DNA of 8,185 nucleotides from Bacteroidales bacterium (GCA_030638325.1 DAOWEV010000069.1:1-8185), one strand, 5' to 3'; shown: positions 1-7,594, counted from the first letter of the stretch. Translations and numbers: made by a program. Notes: generated from the letters alone by a model not told the origin.

Positions 1-668
1 AAGTCCTGGCGATAAGATTCCATAAGATCTGTTTGTATTTCAAATACTTCAGCCATACTTTGAGATTCCCGCCACACCCTCACACATTCAGGCATTCCAC
101 CAACAAACATATATTGACGCAAGCTTTCCAATAGCATGGAATGGATTGCCTCCGGCAATCTTTCAGGTTCAGAACGTATCATTTCGGCTGCCTGGTCTTT
201 TCCCGTAGCCTTTAAAAACTCATAAAAATTCATTGGAGCCATATTCCGAATTTGAACTCTACCAACGGGAAAGCTAATATCTTTCATTGCAAAATCAAGC
301 AATGAACCCGCAGCAATCACATGCAGCTCAGGAAAATTTTCGTAAAAATACCGTAGCGACATAATTGCCCTAGGTAAAGCCTGGATTTCGTCAAAAAAGA
401 GTAAATCCTTACCAGGTGTGATTCTTGAGTTTAGAAGAATTTCCAATTCACTTACAATCCTGAAAGGATCAAGATTTTTCTCAAATATACTATGCCAATC
501 AGGATGTTTTTCAAAATCAACAACATGAACTTTTCCTTGAAAACTATTCTTTCCAAATTGTTTAATGATATATGTTTTCCCTACCTGCCTTGCTCCTCTG
601 ACAATAAGTGGTTTGCGGTTCGGTGAGATTTTCCAGTCATCCAGCTTCTGAACGAATAATCTATCCAT
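1..668 (-). CDS. AAA-type ATPase, DUF4143 family (partial, C-terminus beyond left edge)
   Basis: The ATG at 668-666 opens a frame of 222 codons that runs off the left edge. A Walker A motif, GARQVGKT, lies at residues 25-32. A Walker B-like LLFFDEIQ lies at about 89-96 and a sensor-1-like AAGSLLD at 119-125. The motif YMFVGGMPE at 186-194 is typical of the AAA_14/DUF4143 ATPases that are widespread in Bacteroidota. These proteins usually have about 370-400 residues, so the C-terminal DUF4143 part is missing here only because the window ends. Their biological role is poorly known. Proposals include toxin-antitoxin-like or mobile-element-associated functions, and nothing here decides between them. 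The gene has its own promoter (696-727) and is separated from the beta-helix gene by 282 bp containing palindromic repeats, so it is probably a separate transcription unit. Family assignment is confident; function is not. Confidence 0.9.
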   Translation of the reverse strand, partial: MDRLFVQKLDDWKISPNRKPLIVRGARQVGKTYIIKQFGKNSFQGKVHVVDFEKHPDWHSIFEKNLDPFRIVSELEILLNSRITPGKDLLFFDEIQALPRAIMSLRYFYENFPELHVIAAGSLLDFAMKDISFPVGRVQIRNMAPMNFYEFLKATGKDQAAEMIRSEPERLPEAIHSMLLESLRQYMFVGGMPECVRVWRESQSMAEVFEIQTDLMESYRQD

Positions 669-677
669 AACTTCATT

Positions 678-761
678 GAATTTAGAAATACAAGGCAAAT
701 TTAAAGCTTAGAGTTTAGATATACAAGGTTTATTCTAAATTTATTCTTTAGAAAAGCAAGA
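678..761. repeat. Three degenerate direct repeats phased at 33 bp over the ATPase promoter
   Basis: The pieces 678-695 and 711-728 agree at 16 of 18 positions, with core TTTAGA(A/T)ATACAAGG. A third, weaker copy (TTTAGAAAAGCAAG) starts at 747. The TTTAG cores begin at 681, 714 and 747, exactly 33 bp apart, about three helical turns. The first two copies flank the -7 element and the second overlaps the -33 element, so this may be an operator array for autoregulation. The A+T-rich composition makes chance similarity possible for the third copy. Confidence 0.5.
696..727 (-). promoter_or_regulatory. Bacteroidota-type promoter for the ATPase gene
   Basis: On the minus strand TAAATTTG (703-696) matches the Bacteroidota -7 consensus TAnnTTTG exactly. 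CTTG (727-724) sits about 20 nt upstream, where the -33 TTTG element is expected. Transcription would begin near 689, leaving a leader of about 20 nt before the ATG at 668. The match and spacing are read from the sequence; activity is inferred. Confidence 0.6.
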
Positions 762-863
762 TAATATAAAGAAGGCAAGGAATTGCAATAAAAGTTTATT
801 TTAGTGTCAAGCAAAAATCAGAGAAAATCGCACAATAAACCGTCTACAACAACAAGAATCCTG

Positions 864-879
864 TCCGCCAACTGGCGGA
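864..879. repeat. Perfect 7-bp palindrome TCCGCCA-AC-TGGCGGA
   Basis: The arms TCCGCCA (864-870) and TGGCGGA (873-879) are perfect inverted repeats separated by AC. The element lies between the convergence-free ends of two minus-strand genes, 72 bp downstream of the beta-helix frame. It has no T-tract, so it is not a standard intrinsic terminator. It looks like a dispersed intergenic palindrome, but only one copy is present in this window. Confidence 0.5.
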
Positions 880-900
880 TGTCACCGCCCGAACAACTGA

Positions 901-926
901 CGTCTTCCCGGCAAAGGCCGGGATCT
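901..926. repeat. Intergenic palindromic repeat, GGCCGGGATCT family, copy 1
   Basis: This 26-bp element has CCCGGC/GCCGGG-type arms around an AAAG-type loop and ends GGCCGGGATCT. It matches the copies at 7688-7713 and 7732-7757 closely, which shows that it is a dispersed repeat. It lies 25 bp downstream of the TAA that ends the beta-helix frame and could form a hairpin at the 3' end of that transcript. No T-run follows. Confidence 0.7.
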
Positions 927-950
927 GCTCTCAAACTTTTCCTTTACGTA

Positions 951-1460
951 TTATTGAATCTTAACAACTTTCCCGGTAGCCATTTCCCTCCCTGCTCTCA
1001 CCCGAACAAAATATATTCCGTTAGGCAGATTGGATGCATTCCAGGTAATTTGATATTTTCCTTTCTGGCCATCTGTTCGGACCATTTTTTCTATTTGCTG
1101 ACCGAGGTGGTTGAATATCATAATTTCAACATTTGCTGTTTGATGAAGTTCGTATTCAATGGTAGTGGAGGTGGAGAACGGATTGGGATAGTTTTGAATT
1201 TTCAATCCTGAATCCTTAATTATTAGTTGAGCTATTCCTTCCGCTTCATCTACCTCATCAGCACCCATATCCGGCATGTTGTAAGCTGGCAGAGGGCGCG
1301 GGTCATTCTCAAAATCAAAAAGCGGGCAGAAATAAGTATTGGCTCCTCCCACATTCAGTGAGTCAATACCTTTTCCGGCACAGGGTGAATTTGGATCAAG
1401 ATGAAAATCGCCATTCGTGGGATCAATAAATATGGGATCCTCAAAAATATTCCCATCACC
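951..1460 (-). pseudogene. Detached C-terminal part of the beta-helix protein with T9SS type A sorting domain
   Basis: This stretch is in the same frame as 1461-3047 and follows directly after its TAG codon, giving 169 further residues to a TAA at 951-953. It opens with GDGNIFEDPIFIDP, the usual end of such beta-helix proteins, and has the closing motif PDMGADE. It then ends in a T9SS type A C-terminal domain: NYPNPF, an IEYEL strand, FNHLGQQ, and a final LPNGIYFVRV...GKVVKIQ. That domain directs cargo across the outer membrane and is normally cleaved or anchored at the surface. There is no credible start codon: the only early option is a GTG at 1352 with no clear ribosome site, and no signal peptide. 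I therefore read it as the stranded end of the upstream gene, translated only by read-through, or intact in strains lacking the stop. Confidence 0.8.
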
Positions 1461-3047
1461 CTACCAATTGCCATGAATAAGAGCTGTATCAATGTTATTG
1501 TTTTTGAGCATTAAATATTCGTCTCCAAGATGGTAAATGTCTTTCCCGTTGCCGGTTGAAACTTCATTACCCCAGAAAATATTATTAAAAATAACAGGAC
1601 ATAAAGAATCATAAGTATTTGTAATATAAATGGCTCCGCCATCTTGCCCTATGTGATTATCAGTAAAGGTGTTATTTGCAATGACAGGACGTATGGATCC
1701 AGCTTTTGTAACTATCGGATTATGTGAGGTATGAGCAGGTACTCCTTCCGGAAATACCTCATTGCTATTTCCATAATACTGAAACAGATGAACTGCTCCG
1801 CCCCCCAAATCCACATTGTTACCGTCAAATATATTATTGGTCAGATGAAAATTATAGGAATTCCTGGCATAAAAACCCCCGGCCCTGTTTCCTGTGTTAT
1901 TCTCTATGATGTTACCATCCACGACCACATATGCGCCTTCCGAATCCCATAACCAAATCGCGGCTGCCCAGGCATAATTGATACCGCTTGTTGCCCAGTT
2001 ATCAGAGATCAGGTTATTAAGGATCTTAACCTTCGAAATGGGTTGATCGACGTATATAGCTGTGCCACCAGCACTATTGGATATGACCGAATTAAACTGA
2101 ATGATATTTCCGCTTATCAATATATCTCCATGGATTTTTTTCAGGTACACCCCCGATCCCCATCCAGTCTCTACTCCAAGTATGGTATTATTGACAATGG
2201 TATTATTGGTAATAAATGAAACCGGGCATAAGAAAAAATCCCCACATGCAACCCCTCCTCCAACGGCTTCATCACCTCCTTCTAAAATATTGTTTTGAAT
2301 AATATTATTATTTAAGATCAATGTGTTAAGCGGGGTAGAAGTTGAACTTTCAGCATACAAACCGCCACCCTGGATTTCGCCTGAAGCTGACAGAAGATGG
2401 CAATAATTATTGTGTATAACATTAGACTCAATTCGGGCATTCCCCATAACGTAAATACCTCCTGCGAACGTTTCATGCTCATCAGCCACTACGGTATTGT
2501 CTTTTATGGTATTATCAAGGATTACGATCCAACCACTGCTATTCCCGGACATATAGCCAATCCCACCCCCATAAGGATAGGAAATGTTTGACACCGTATT
2601 ATTGATGATTTTATTGTCTGTTATTTTTGCTCCGGCAAGATAACAGGCAACCCCACCCCCCATCCTCCCCAGTTGTATCGACAAATACAAACCTGTGCCG
2701 CCGGTGATGGTAAAGCCGGAAAGCACAGATGTGGTATCCTCCCCGGTATTGAGGGTCACTACTGAACCAAAGTCCGGGTTGGATGGCTGGCTGCCATCTA
2801 TGATGGTATTGCTGATGTGGTTGGTGTCGCCATCCATGATAAAGTTACTGGCAACGGTGATGGCTTTTTTCATAAAGTTGATGTTTTCCAGATATGTGCC
2901 ATCAGCTACCAGGACTGTATCTCCATTAGTTGCCGCATCAATTCCATTCTGTATAGTAGGCTGATCTGCCGGGACATTAATAATTTGTGCTGATACGATA
3001 AAAGCAGTACAACACAGGATAAACGTGATAAAAATTTTCTTTTTCAT
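1461..3047 (-). CDS. Secreted right-handed parallel beta-helix protein, prematurely ended by TAG
   Basis: The product has 528 residues. Residues 1-21 form a signal peptide (MKKK, hydrophobic core, cleavage after SAQ). The segment after it (VPADQPTIQNGIDAATNGDTV) is the usual opening of pectin-lyase-like beta-helix proteins: many of these begin with a PTIQ.AID motif. The rest consists of repeated coils rich in NNTI, NNxI and GGGV/GGGI turns, including TIIDGS near residue 84, with asparagine ladders typical of the fold. Substrate and activity cannot be told; the family includes polysaccharide-binding and polysaccharide-cleaving proteins as well as purely structural ones. An SD-like AAAGGGAG stands 9 nt before the ATG. 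The gene follows the HTCS gene on the same strand after a 199-bp spacer. The TAG at 1461-1463 removes the sorting domain, so the product should reach the periplasm through Sec but not be secreted by T9SS. The full frame would be 698 residues including the TAG position. Confidence 0.85.
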   Translation of the reverse strand: MKKKIFITFILCCTAFIVSAQIINVPADQPTIQNGIDAATNGDTVLVADGTYLENINFMKKAITVASNFIMDGDTNHISNTIIDGSQPSNPDFGSVVTLNTGEDTTSVLSGFTITGGTGLYLSIQLGRMGGGVACYLAGAKITDNKIINNTVSNISYPYGGGIGYMSGNSSGWIVILDNTIKDNTVVADEHETFAGGIYVMGNARIESNVIHNNYCHLLSASGEIQGGGLYAESSTSTPLNTLILNNNIIQNNILEGGDEAVGGGVACGDFFLCPVSFITNNTIVNNTILGVETGWGSGVYLKKIHGDILISGNIIQFNSVISNSAGGTAIYVDQPISKVKILNNLISDNWATSGINYAWAAAIWLWDSEGAYVVVDGNIIENNTGNRAGGFYARNSYNFHLTNNIFDGNNVDLGGGAVHLFQYYGNSNEVFPEGVPAHTSHNPIVTKAGSIRPVIANNTFTDNHIGQDGGAIYITNTYDSLCPVIFNNIFWGNEVSTGNGKDIYHLGDEYLMLKNNNIDTALIHGNW

Positions 3048-3056
3048 GATATTTTT

Positions 3057-3064
3057 CTCCCTTT
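3057..3064 (-). promoter_or_regulatory. SD-like ribosome binding site of the beta-helix gene
   Basis: The minus strand reads AAAGGGAG at 3064-3057, 9 nt before the ATG at 3047. This purine-rich site supports the chosen start, which is also supported by the signal peptide beginning there. SD use is weak in Bacteroidota, so it is helpful but not decisive. Confidence 0.55.
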
Positions 3065-3158
3065 GTTTTGAATGTTAATAAATAAATTCATGGATTCAAT
3101 AATTCACTAATGTTTCAATGATAATGAATCATTAAAATTACTTCATCTGGATATGAAA

Positions 3159-3194
3159 ATCTACCAGAGATCTACCAAATACTATAAGAGATCT
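3159..3194. promoter_or_regulatory. Helically phased direct repeats, candidate operator upstream of the beta-helix gene
   Basis: ATCTACCA occurs at 3159-3166 and again at 3170-3177, 11 bp apart. AGAGATCT occurs at 3166-3173 and 3187-3194, 21 bp apart. Shared ATCT cores therefore begin at 3159, 3170 and 3191, on one face of the helix. They lie about 110-150 bp upstream of the beta-helix start and directly downstream of a gene encoding an AraC-type regulator. AraC-family proteins commonly bind direct half-sites about 21 bp apart. Use as a binding site is inference. Confidence 0.35.
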
Positions 3195-3246
3195 TTCAAC
3201 CGGCAACTATGGGAAAGGTATTAAATGCACCGGATGAGTGGAAAAT

Positions 3247-6200
3247 TCAATGGTGGGGATCACAGGTCTTTGCAAACTCAGATGGAGTCATACCAAATTG
3301 CTTCTTAAAGCATTCGGCAAAGTAGGATGGATTATTGAACCCAACAGCATAAGAAACCTGGGCAATATTACCGCTCTTGCGTTCGATCATCCTGGCAGCA
3401 TGGTTTAAGCGGACTGACCGGATGAATTCATTAGCTGAAATGTCTAACAATGCTTTAAGTTTCCGGTATAACTGCATATGGCTCATCGCCAAATCCTGCA
3501 TAAAAGTTTCAACACTTAATTCCGGATCGTCTATGCGCTGTTCAACAATCTGATAAGCTTTTTGGAGAAATTTTTCATCTACCGAAGTGATCGAGTTTTC
3601 AAATAATTGTGGAAATGGATTGAAGTTACTTTTATGAAATTTTTTCAGAAACTGTTCACGCCACCTTTTCCGTTGTTCTATCAGGTTCTTCACCCGGACC
3701 TTGAGTTCCTGGGAATCGAACGGTTTGGTGATGAAGTCATCTGCCCCGGTTTCCAGTCCTTCCAACTTGTTTTCGGTAGAAGCCCTTGCTGTTAATAATA
3801 TGATGGGAATGTGACTGGTCTGTTCATTTTTCTTCACTTCCCGGCAGAAATGATAGCCATCCATTTTGGGCATCATCACATCACTGATGATCAGGTCAGG
3901 AATATTTTCCAGGGCTACTTCCAATCCTTCTTCACCATTTCCAGCCTCTATTACATGGTAATCTTCGTCGAGGTATTCACGGATATAAGAACGCATGTCA
4001 GTGTTATCCTCAACAATCAGGATGAGAGGATAATGATCAGTGTCAAGGCGTTTTTCTGTGATTTTTGTATCTGGTACTTCGACATTAAAACCTTCTACAT
4101 TCGATATTCGTTGTTCGATATTCGATATTCCATTCTTATCTGTTATCTCTGCCTCCTTTAAATGCTCTTTCCCAAGGGGCAGGAAAACTGTAAACGTAGT
4201 ACCTTTTCCCTCCCGATAGCTATGGGGATCGCTTTCCACGGTGATCTGCCCGTGATGCAGTTCAACCAGTTCTTTTGTCAGTGCCAGCCCGATGCCGGTA
4301 CCTTCCTGTTCCCTGGTGTAGGAGTCGTCTGCCTGGTAAAAGCGGTCGAAGATGTGTTCAAGTTTATCGGGTGGTATGCCGCGGCCGGTGTCGGTAATAC
4401 TAATGAACACGCAGTTGACAGTTGACGGTTGGCGGTTGACGGTGGGTTTGGGTTTTGAGGAGTGGGTGTTTGGATGTTCGGATTTCTGACTGTCAACTGT
4501 CAACTGTCTACCGTCAACTTGCTTGCCAACTTGCACAGTAATTGCTCCTCCAGCCTCCGTAAACTTAAAAGCATTCGACAGCAGATTATTTAGTATCTGC
4601 TCAACCTTTTCCTTGTCAATCCAAATATCAATCACATCCTCTTCAGATTTGAAAACAAGATCAATTTGTTTGTGCTTTGCCAGGGATTCAAATGACTGTA
4701 TAAAATTTCCAACCAATGGCACCAGGTTCCATTCTGCTGCCCGTAGCTTCATTTTACCCGATTCTATTTTGGAAATGTCCAGCAACTGGTTTATGAGTCT
4801 ATGCAACCGACGGGTATTGCGCTGCATGATATTCAGGTCTCGTGCAATTTCTTTGTCCATTCCTTTCCTGATCAGCTTCTCAAGGGGCCCGAGGACCAGC
4901 ATGAGCGGGGTCCGGAATTCATGGGAAATATTGGCAAAGAACCTCGATTTCAACCGATCAAGCTCTTCCAGCTTTTCTGTTTGTACCTGTTCCAGTTCCA
5001 GATCGTGCAATAATCGCTGCCGTCTCAAATAATACCGCATTACAATATAAAATATGAAAATAATAAATAATAAATATAAAGTATAGGCCCACCAGGTTTT
5101 CCAGGGCGGAGGATAGATGGTGATCCCGATCGAGGCACCTTCTTCATTCCAGTAGCCATCACTGTTAGATCCTTTCACCCGGAAAATATAATCACTGGGA
5201 GGGATGGCAGTATAGCTGGCAAAACGACGATTCCCTGAACTGATCCAATCATCGTCGATCCCTTCAAGCTTGTAAGCATACTGGTTTCTCTCCGGATTGA
5301 TGTAATCAAGCGCTGCAAATTCAAATGAAAAATAGTTTTCGTTGTATCGTAAATTTATGTGGTTAATATCAATGATATTACTATCCAGTTCGAAAGGATG
5401 ATTACGGACTTTGAAATCTGTAACTACCACTGGAGCGATGTTTCTATTTACAATAATACTGTCGGGATGGAAACAATAAAATCCGTTTTGTGTACCGTAC
5501 CTGGAAGTCACAAAAATTCTTCCAGACCTGGTTTGAAATAAGGGTGACGCCACACTCCCTTCATAGGGAAGTCCATCAACGTTTTCAAAAAGCTTTATAT
5601 AATTACCCTTCCCTGGGGTGTGTTTGAACTTTACCAGGCCTTTTGAAGTAGCCATCCATAAATTCCCTTTTGCATCTTCTGTGATGGCATTGATCTGGCT
5701 GGTATGTAACAATTCATCCTCTTCATCAACCGGGTAAAACTGCCGGGTATCTTGGTTTACCTGATAAAGGCCCTGATTGGTCCCCACCCATATCTGTCCA
5801 TTTGCACCCTGGTAAACACTGCGTGGTTTTACTGACTGGTCTTCGCCAGAGCATGAATACTTAATGAATACGAGGGAATCACGTATGCCTGTTTCTACTG
5901 AATACAAACCCATATAGGAAACCACCCATACATGATTATTCCTGTCTTCAAACAGATCAATAATGAGGGCTCCAGACAATTCATTGTGATCAACAGATCG
6001 CATCAGATTATCCTCGTTTTCCGCACCAGGTATCCAGAAAAGCCCTGAATGAAATCCCAACCATATGTTCCCCAGGTGGTCTTCAATCATATCATTAATA
6101 TATTTTACCGGTAATTCCCATGCCACGGACCAATTGGTGTCATAAGTGATCAACTGGAATATTTCATTGTCCCGGTTGAAGAAAGAGATACTGGGTTTGG

Positions 6201-7518
6201 GATTGGCCATACCAATCCATATGACACCGTCAGTGTCCTGAAGTATCTTTTTCACCCTGCCACCTTCCCATTCCGTGTTGTCTGAGAACCTGAGATCAAT
6301 TTTTGAGATCAGCTTCAGGTTCTGATCATATTTCAATAACCCGGCAGCATGAGATCCCACCCATATATTTCCCTCTTTATCCTCAAAAAACTCACATGCT
6401 GAATAGGTATACGGATCCTGCGGGTGACCATTGATCAGGTGTTGTTGAAATGGAGATGTGTGCAGCCTGAGCATATCAATTCCATTACCCGAGGTTATAA
6501 TCCAAAGCAGACCCGCATCATCATAAAGCAATTCCATGGTGGCCTGATTTGAAATGCTTTCATGATCACCAGGGATGCTGTAAAAGGATGTAAATTCATC
6601 TGTTTGAAAATCATATTGAAACAGACCCCAGTGTGTGGAGATCCATGCATAGTGGCGATCATTAAGGGAAATCATTTCAACATCCTCGATCAACCCTAGG
6701 TGATGAAAACGGGGAAATCCATGGTTTGCATAATGGTATTTAAACAATCCCAGGTCTGTCCCAATCCATAAATATCCAAATGGATCTTCATTGATACTGT
6801 TCACCTTAATACTTGCAGGATTAAAATGAACATTATATAAGATATTAAAATTGATAGATGGATCAAATTCAACCGGAGAAAATACTTTTCCATAAAGGTC
6901 AAACCGGAAAAGTCCTGAACTTGTTCCAACCCAGAAATTCCCGTGGTTGTCCTGAAAAATCGATCGAATCTGGTTACTTAAGTCCAGCTCATGCTGAGGA
7001 TACTGCTTAAATACTTCAAATGTTCCCGAGTCAGGATCAAACAGATTTAATCCATCGTTGGTTCCAATCCAGATCAGTCCCTGGTTGTCCCTGTAAATGA
7101 CGTTAATCCTGTCTTGACTTAAACTGTTATGATCTCCTGGCTGATTTTTAAAGTAAGCAAATTTTTCGGTGGTTTTTTCAAATAGATTCAACCCGCCCCA
7201 TGCGGTACCAACCAGCAAATGGCCAGGGTCTAACTCTAAAATTGAAATAACAGCATTGTCAGACAGCGAAGTACTATCATGCTGAATGTGTTTATATTCC
7301 ACTATGTTGTATCCATCGAAACGATTCAATCCATCCTCCGTACCGAACCACATGAATCCCCTGGAATCTTTTGTGATGCAATTAACATAATGGGAGGAGA
7401 GTCCATCCTTAGTAGTAAGGTGACGGAATTTGTATTGTTCGGTTTGAGAGTAAATGATCCCAATAGAATGAATAAGCATGATCACTATCAATACAGCTAT
7501 TTTAATACACTTATTCAT
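3247..7518 (-). CDS. Hybrid two-component system sensor/regulator (HTCS), one-protein kinase and AraC-type transcription factor
   Basis: The product has 1423 residues from the ATG at 7518, where a clear signal peptide (1-25) begins; an in-frame TTG 7 codons upstream is less likely. Residues about 29-715 form the periplasmic sensor, with about 14 Reg_prop blades marked by W(V/I)GT..GL motifs, enough for two seven-bladed propellers. A Y_Y_Y domain follows (about 740-802), then a membrane segment (about 809-828), HisKA with His866 in SHEFRTP, and HATPase (about 965-1116) with N-box Asn978/Asn982, DTGRGIP from Asp1043 and GTGIG at 1073-1077. The receiver domain (about 1165-1280) has Glu1170/Asp1171, phospho-acceptor Asp1213, Thr1243 and Lys1265. 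The C-terminal AraC-type HTH covers about 1340-1416. All key catalytic residues are present. HTCS proteins usually sense glycan fragments and switch on polysaccharide-use genes; the ligand here is unknown. Oddities: a roughly 35-residue hydrophilic insert at 1001-1035 and a 12-residue repeat-encoded linker at 1131-1142, both encoded by heptamer DNA repeats. Confidence 0.95.
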   Translation of the reverse strand: MNKCIKIAVLIVIMLIHSIGIIYSQTEQYKFRHLTTKDGLSSHYVNCITKDSRGFMWFGTEDGLNRFDGYNIVEYKHIQHDSTSLSDNAVISILELDPGHLLVGTAWGGLNLFEKTTEKFAYFKNQPGDHNSLSQDRINVIYRDNQGLIWIGTNDGLNLFDPDSGTFEVFKQYPQHELDLSNQIRSIFQDNHGNFWVGTSSGLFRFDLYGKVFSPVEFDPSINFNILYNVHFNPASIKVNSINEDPFGYLWIGTDLGLFKYHYANHGFPRFHHLGLIEDVEMISLNDRHYAWISTHWGLFQYDFQTDEFTSFYSIPGDHESISNQATMELLYDDAGLLWIITSGNGIDMLRLHTSPFQQHLINGHPQDPYTYSACEFFEDKEGNIWVGSHAAGLLKYDQNLKLISKIDLRFSDNTEWEGGRVKKILQDTDGVIWIGMANPKPSISFFNRDNEIFQLITYDTNWSVAWELPVKYINDMIEDHLGNIWLGFHSGLFWIPGAENEDNLMRSVDHNELSGALIIDLFEDRNNHVWVVSYMGLYSVETGIRDSLVFIKYSCSGEDQSVKPRSVYQGANGQIWVGTNQGLYQVNQDTRQFYPVDEEDELLHTSQINAITEDAKGNLWMATSKGLVKFKHTPGKGNYIKLFENVDGLPYEGSVASPLFQTRSGRIFVTSRYGTQNGFYCFHPDSIIVNRNIAPVVVTDFKVRNHPFELDSNIIDINHINLRYNENYFSFEFAALDYINPERNQYAYKLEGIDDDWISSGNRRFASYTAIPPSDYIFRVKGSNSDGYWNEEGASIGITIYPPPWKTWWAYTLYLLFIIFIFYIVMRYYLRRQRLLHDLELEQVQTEKLEELDRLKSRFFANISHEFRTPLMLVLGPLEKLIRKGMDKEIARDLNIMQRNTRRLHRLINQLLDISKIESGKMKLRAAEWNLVPLVGNFIQSFESLAKHKQIDLVFKSEEDVIDIWIDKEKVEQILNNLLSNAFKFTEAGGAITVQVGKQVDGRQLTVDSQKSEHPNTHSSKPKPTVNRQPSTVNCVFISITDTGRGIPPDKLEHIFDRFYQADDSYTREQEGTGIGLALTKELVELHHGQITVESDPHSYREGKGTTFTVFLPLGKEHLKEAEITDKNGISNIEQRISNVEGFNVEVPDTKITEKRLDTDHYPLILIVEDNTDMRSYIREYLDEDYHVIEAGNGEEGLEVALENIPDLIISDVMMPKMDGYHFCREVKKNEQTSHIPIILLTARASTENKLEGLETGADDFITKPFDSQELKVRVKNLIEQRKRWREQFLKKFHKSNFNPFPQLFENSITSVDEKFLQKAYQIVEQRIDDPELSVETFMQDLAMSHMQLYRKLKALLDISANEFIRSVRLNHAARMIERKSGNIAQVSYAVGFNNPSYFAECFKKQFGMTPSEFAKTCDPHH
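4091..4131. repeat. TCGATAT-type heptamer tract in the HTCS linker
   Basis: About five 7-nt units close to TCGATAT (minus strand ATATCGA) follow each other with few changes. Three units equal 21 nt, so the tract stays open and encodes ISNIEQRISNVE (residues 1131-1142), itself a near repeat, in the linker between the HATPase and receiver domains. The same unit recurs at 8007-8041. Confidence 0.75.
4414..4518. repeat. 105-bp palindromic tract of 15 heptamers inside the HTCS HATPase coding region
   Basis: On the minus strand the tract can be written as 15 consecutive 7-nt units. Units 1-4 are variants of GTTGACA, units 12-15 are variants of its reverse complement (CGTCAAC, TGTCAAC), and the middle seven are C/A-rich (for example CATCCAA, AAACCCA). 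The outer 28-bp arms are inverted repeats matching at 22 of 28 positions. The length is a multiple of 3, so the frame is kept, and it encodes a Q/S/T/N/P/K-rich peptide (residues 1001-1035) in a turn between two strands before DTGRGIP. Confidence 0.85.
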
Positions 7519-7543
7519 GGCTCGGTGTAAGACGATCAAAGTG

Positions 7544-7551
7544 TAAATATA
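7544..7551 (-). promoter_or_regulatory. Possible -7 element for the HTCS gene
   Basis: TATATTTA (7551-7544) matches TAnnTTTG at 7 of 8 positions and lies 25 nt before the ATG at 7518. No good TTTG element is seen at the proper distance, where the hairpin stem lies instead. This is weak and is offered because the hairpin at 7554-7586 suggests that the HTCS gene needs its own start site. Confidence 0.25.
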
Positions 7552-7553
7552 CG

Positions 7554-7586
7554 AAAAATGCCGCTATAACAGCTAGCGGCATTTTT
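7554..7586. terminator. Perfect 13-bp hairpin with A and T tracts, likely bidirectional intrinsic terminator
   Basis: AAAAATGCCGCTA (7554-7566) and TAGCGGCATTTTT (7574-7586) are perfect inverted repeats with a 7-nt loop. The G+C-rich core flanked by A and T runs fits a Rho-independent terminator on either strand. On the minus strand it lies about 240 nt after the stop of the right-edge beta-helix gene and only 35 nt before the HTCS start codon. It therefore either separates the two transcripts or sits in the HTCS leader. Confidence 0.75.
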
Positions 7587-7594
7587 TATTGAGC

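Noticed and set aside
804..1211. Plus-strand open frame of 135 codons
   Set aside because: It overlaps the palindromic repeats and lies antisense to the T9SS domain. It has no recognisable domain or ribosome site, and its RPGS-type peptide is what the repeat encodes by chance.
1461..1463. TAG as a recoded sense codon
   Set aside because: The neighbouring right-edge gene ends with TAG exactly at a canonical T9SS terminus, so TAG acts as a stop here. A mutation or a sequence error is simpler.
3117..3133. Small palindrome AATGAT-AATGA-ATCATT upstream of the beta-helix gene
   Set aside because: The arms are only 6 bp and A+T-rich in an A+T-rich spacer, so chance is likely; not strong enough to call an operator.
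4278..4496. Minus-strand 72-codon frame across the heptamer tract
   Set aside because: It is an out-of-frame shadow of the kinase gene, kept open because the heptamer tract lacks stops in more than one frame.
7519..7539. Alternative TTG start for the HTCS gene, 7 codons upstream
   Set aside because: The ATG at 7518 directly precedes a normal signal peptide (MNKC, then a hydrophobic core). The extension would put extra polar residues before it and the codon is a weak start.
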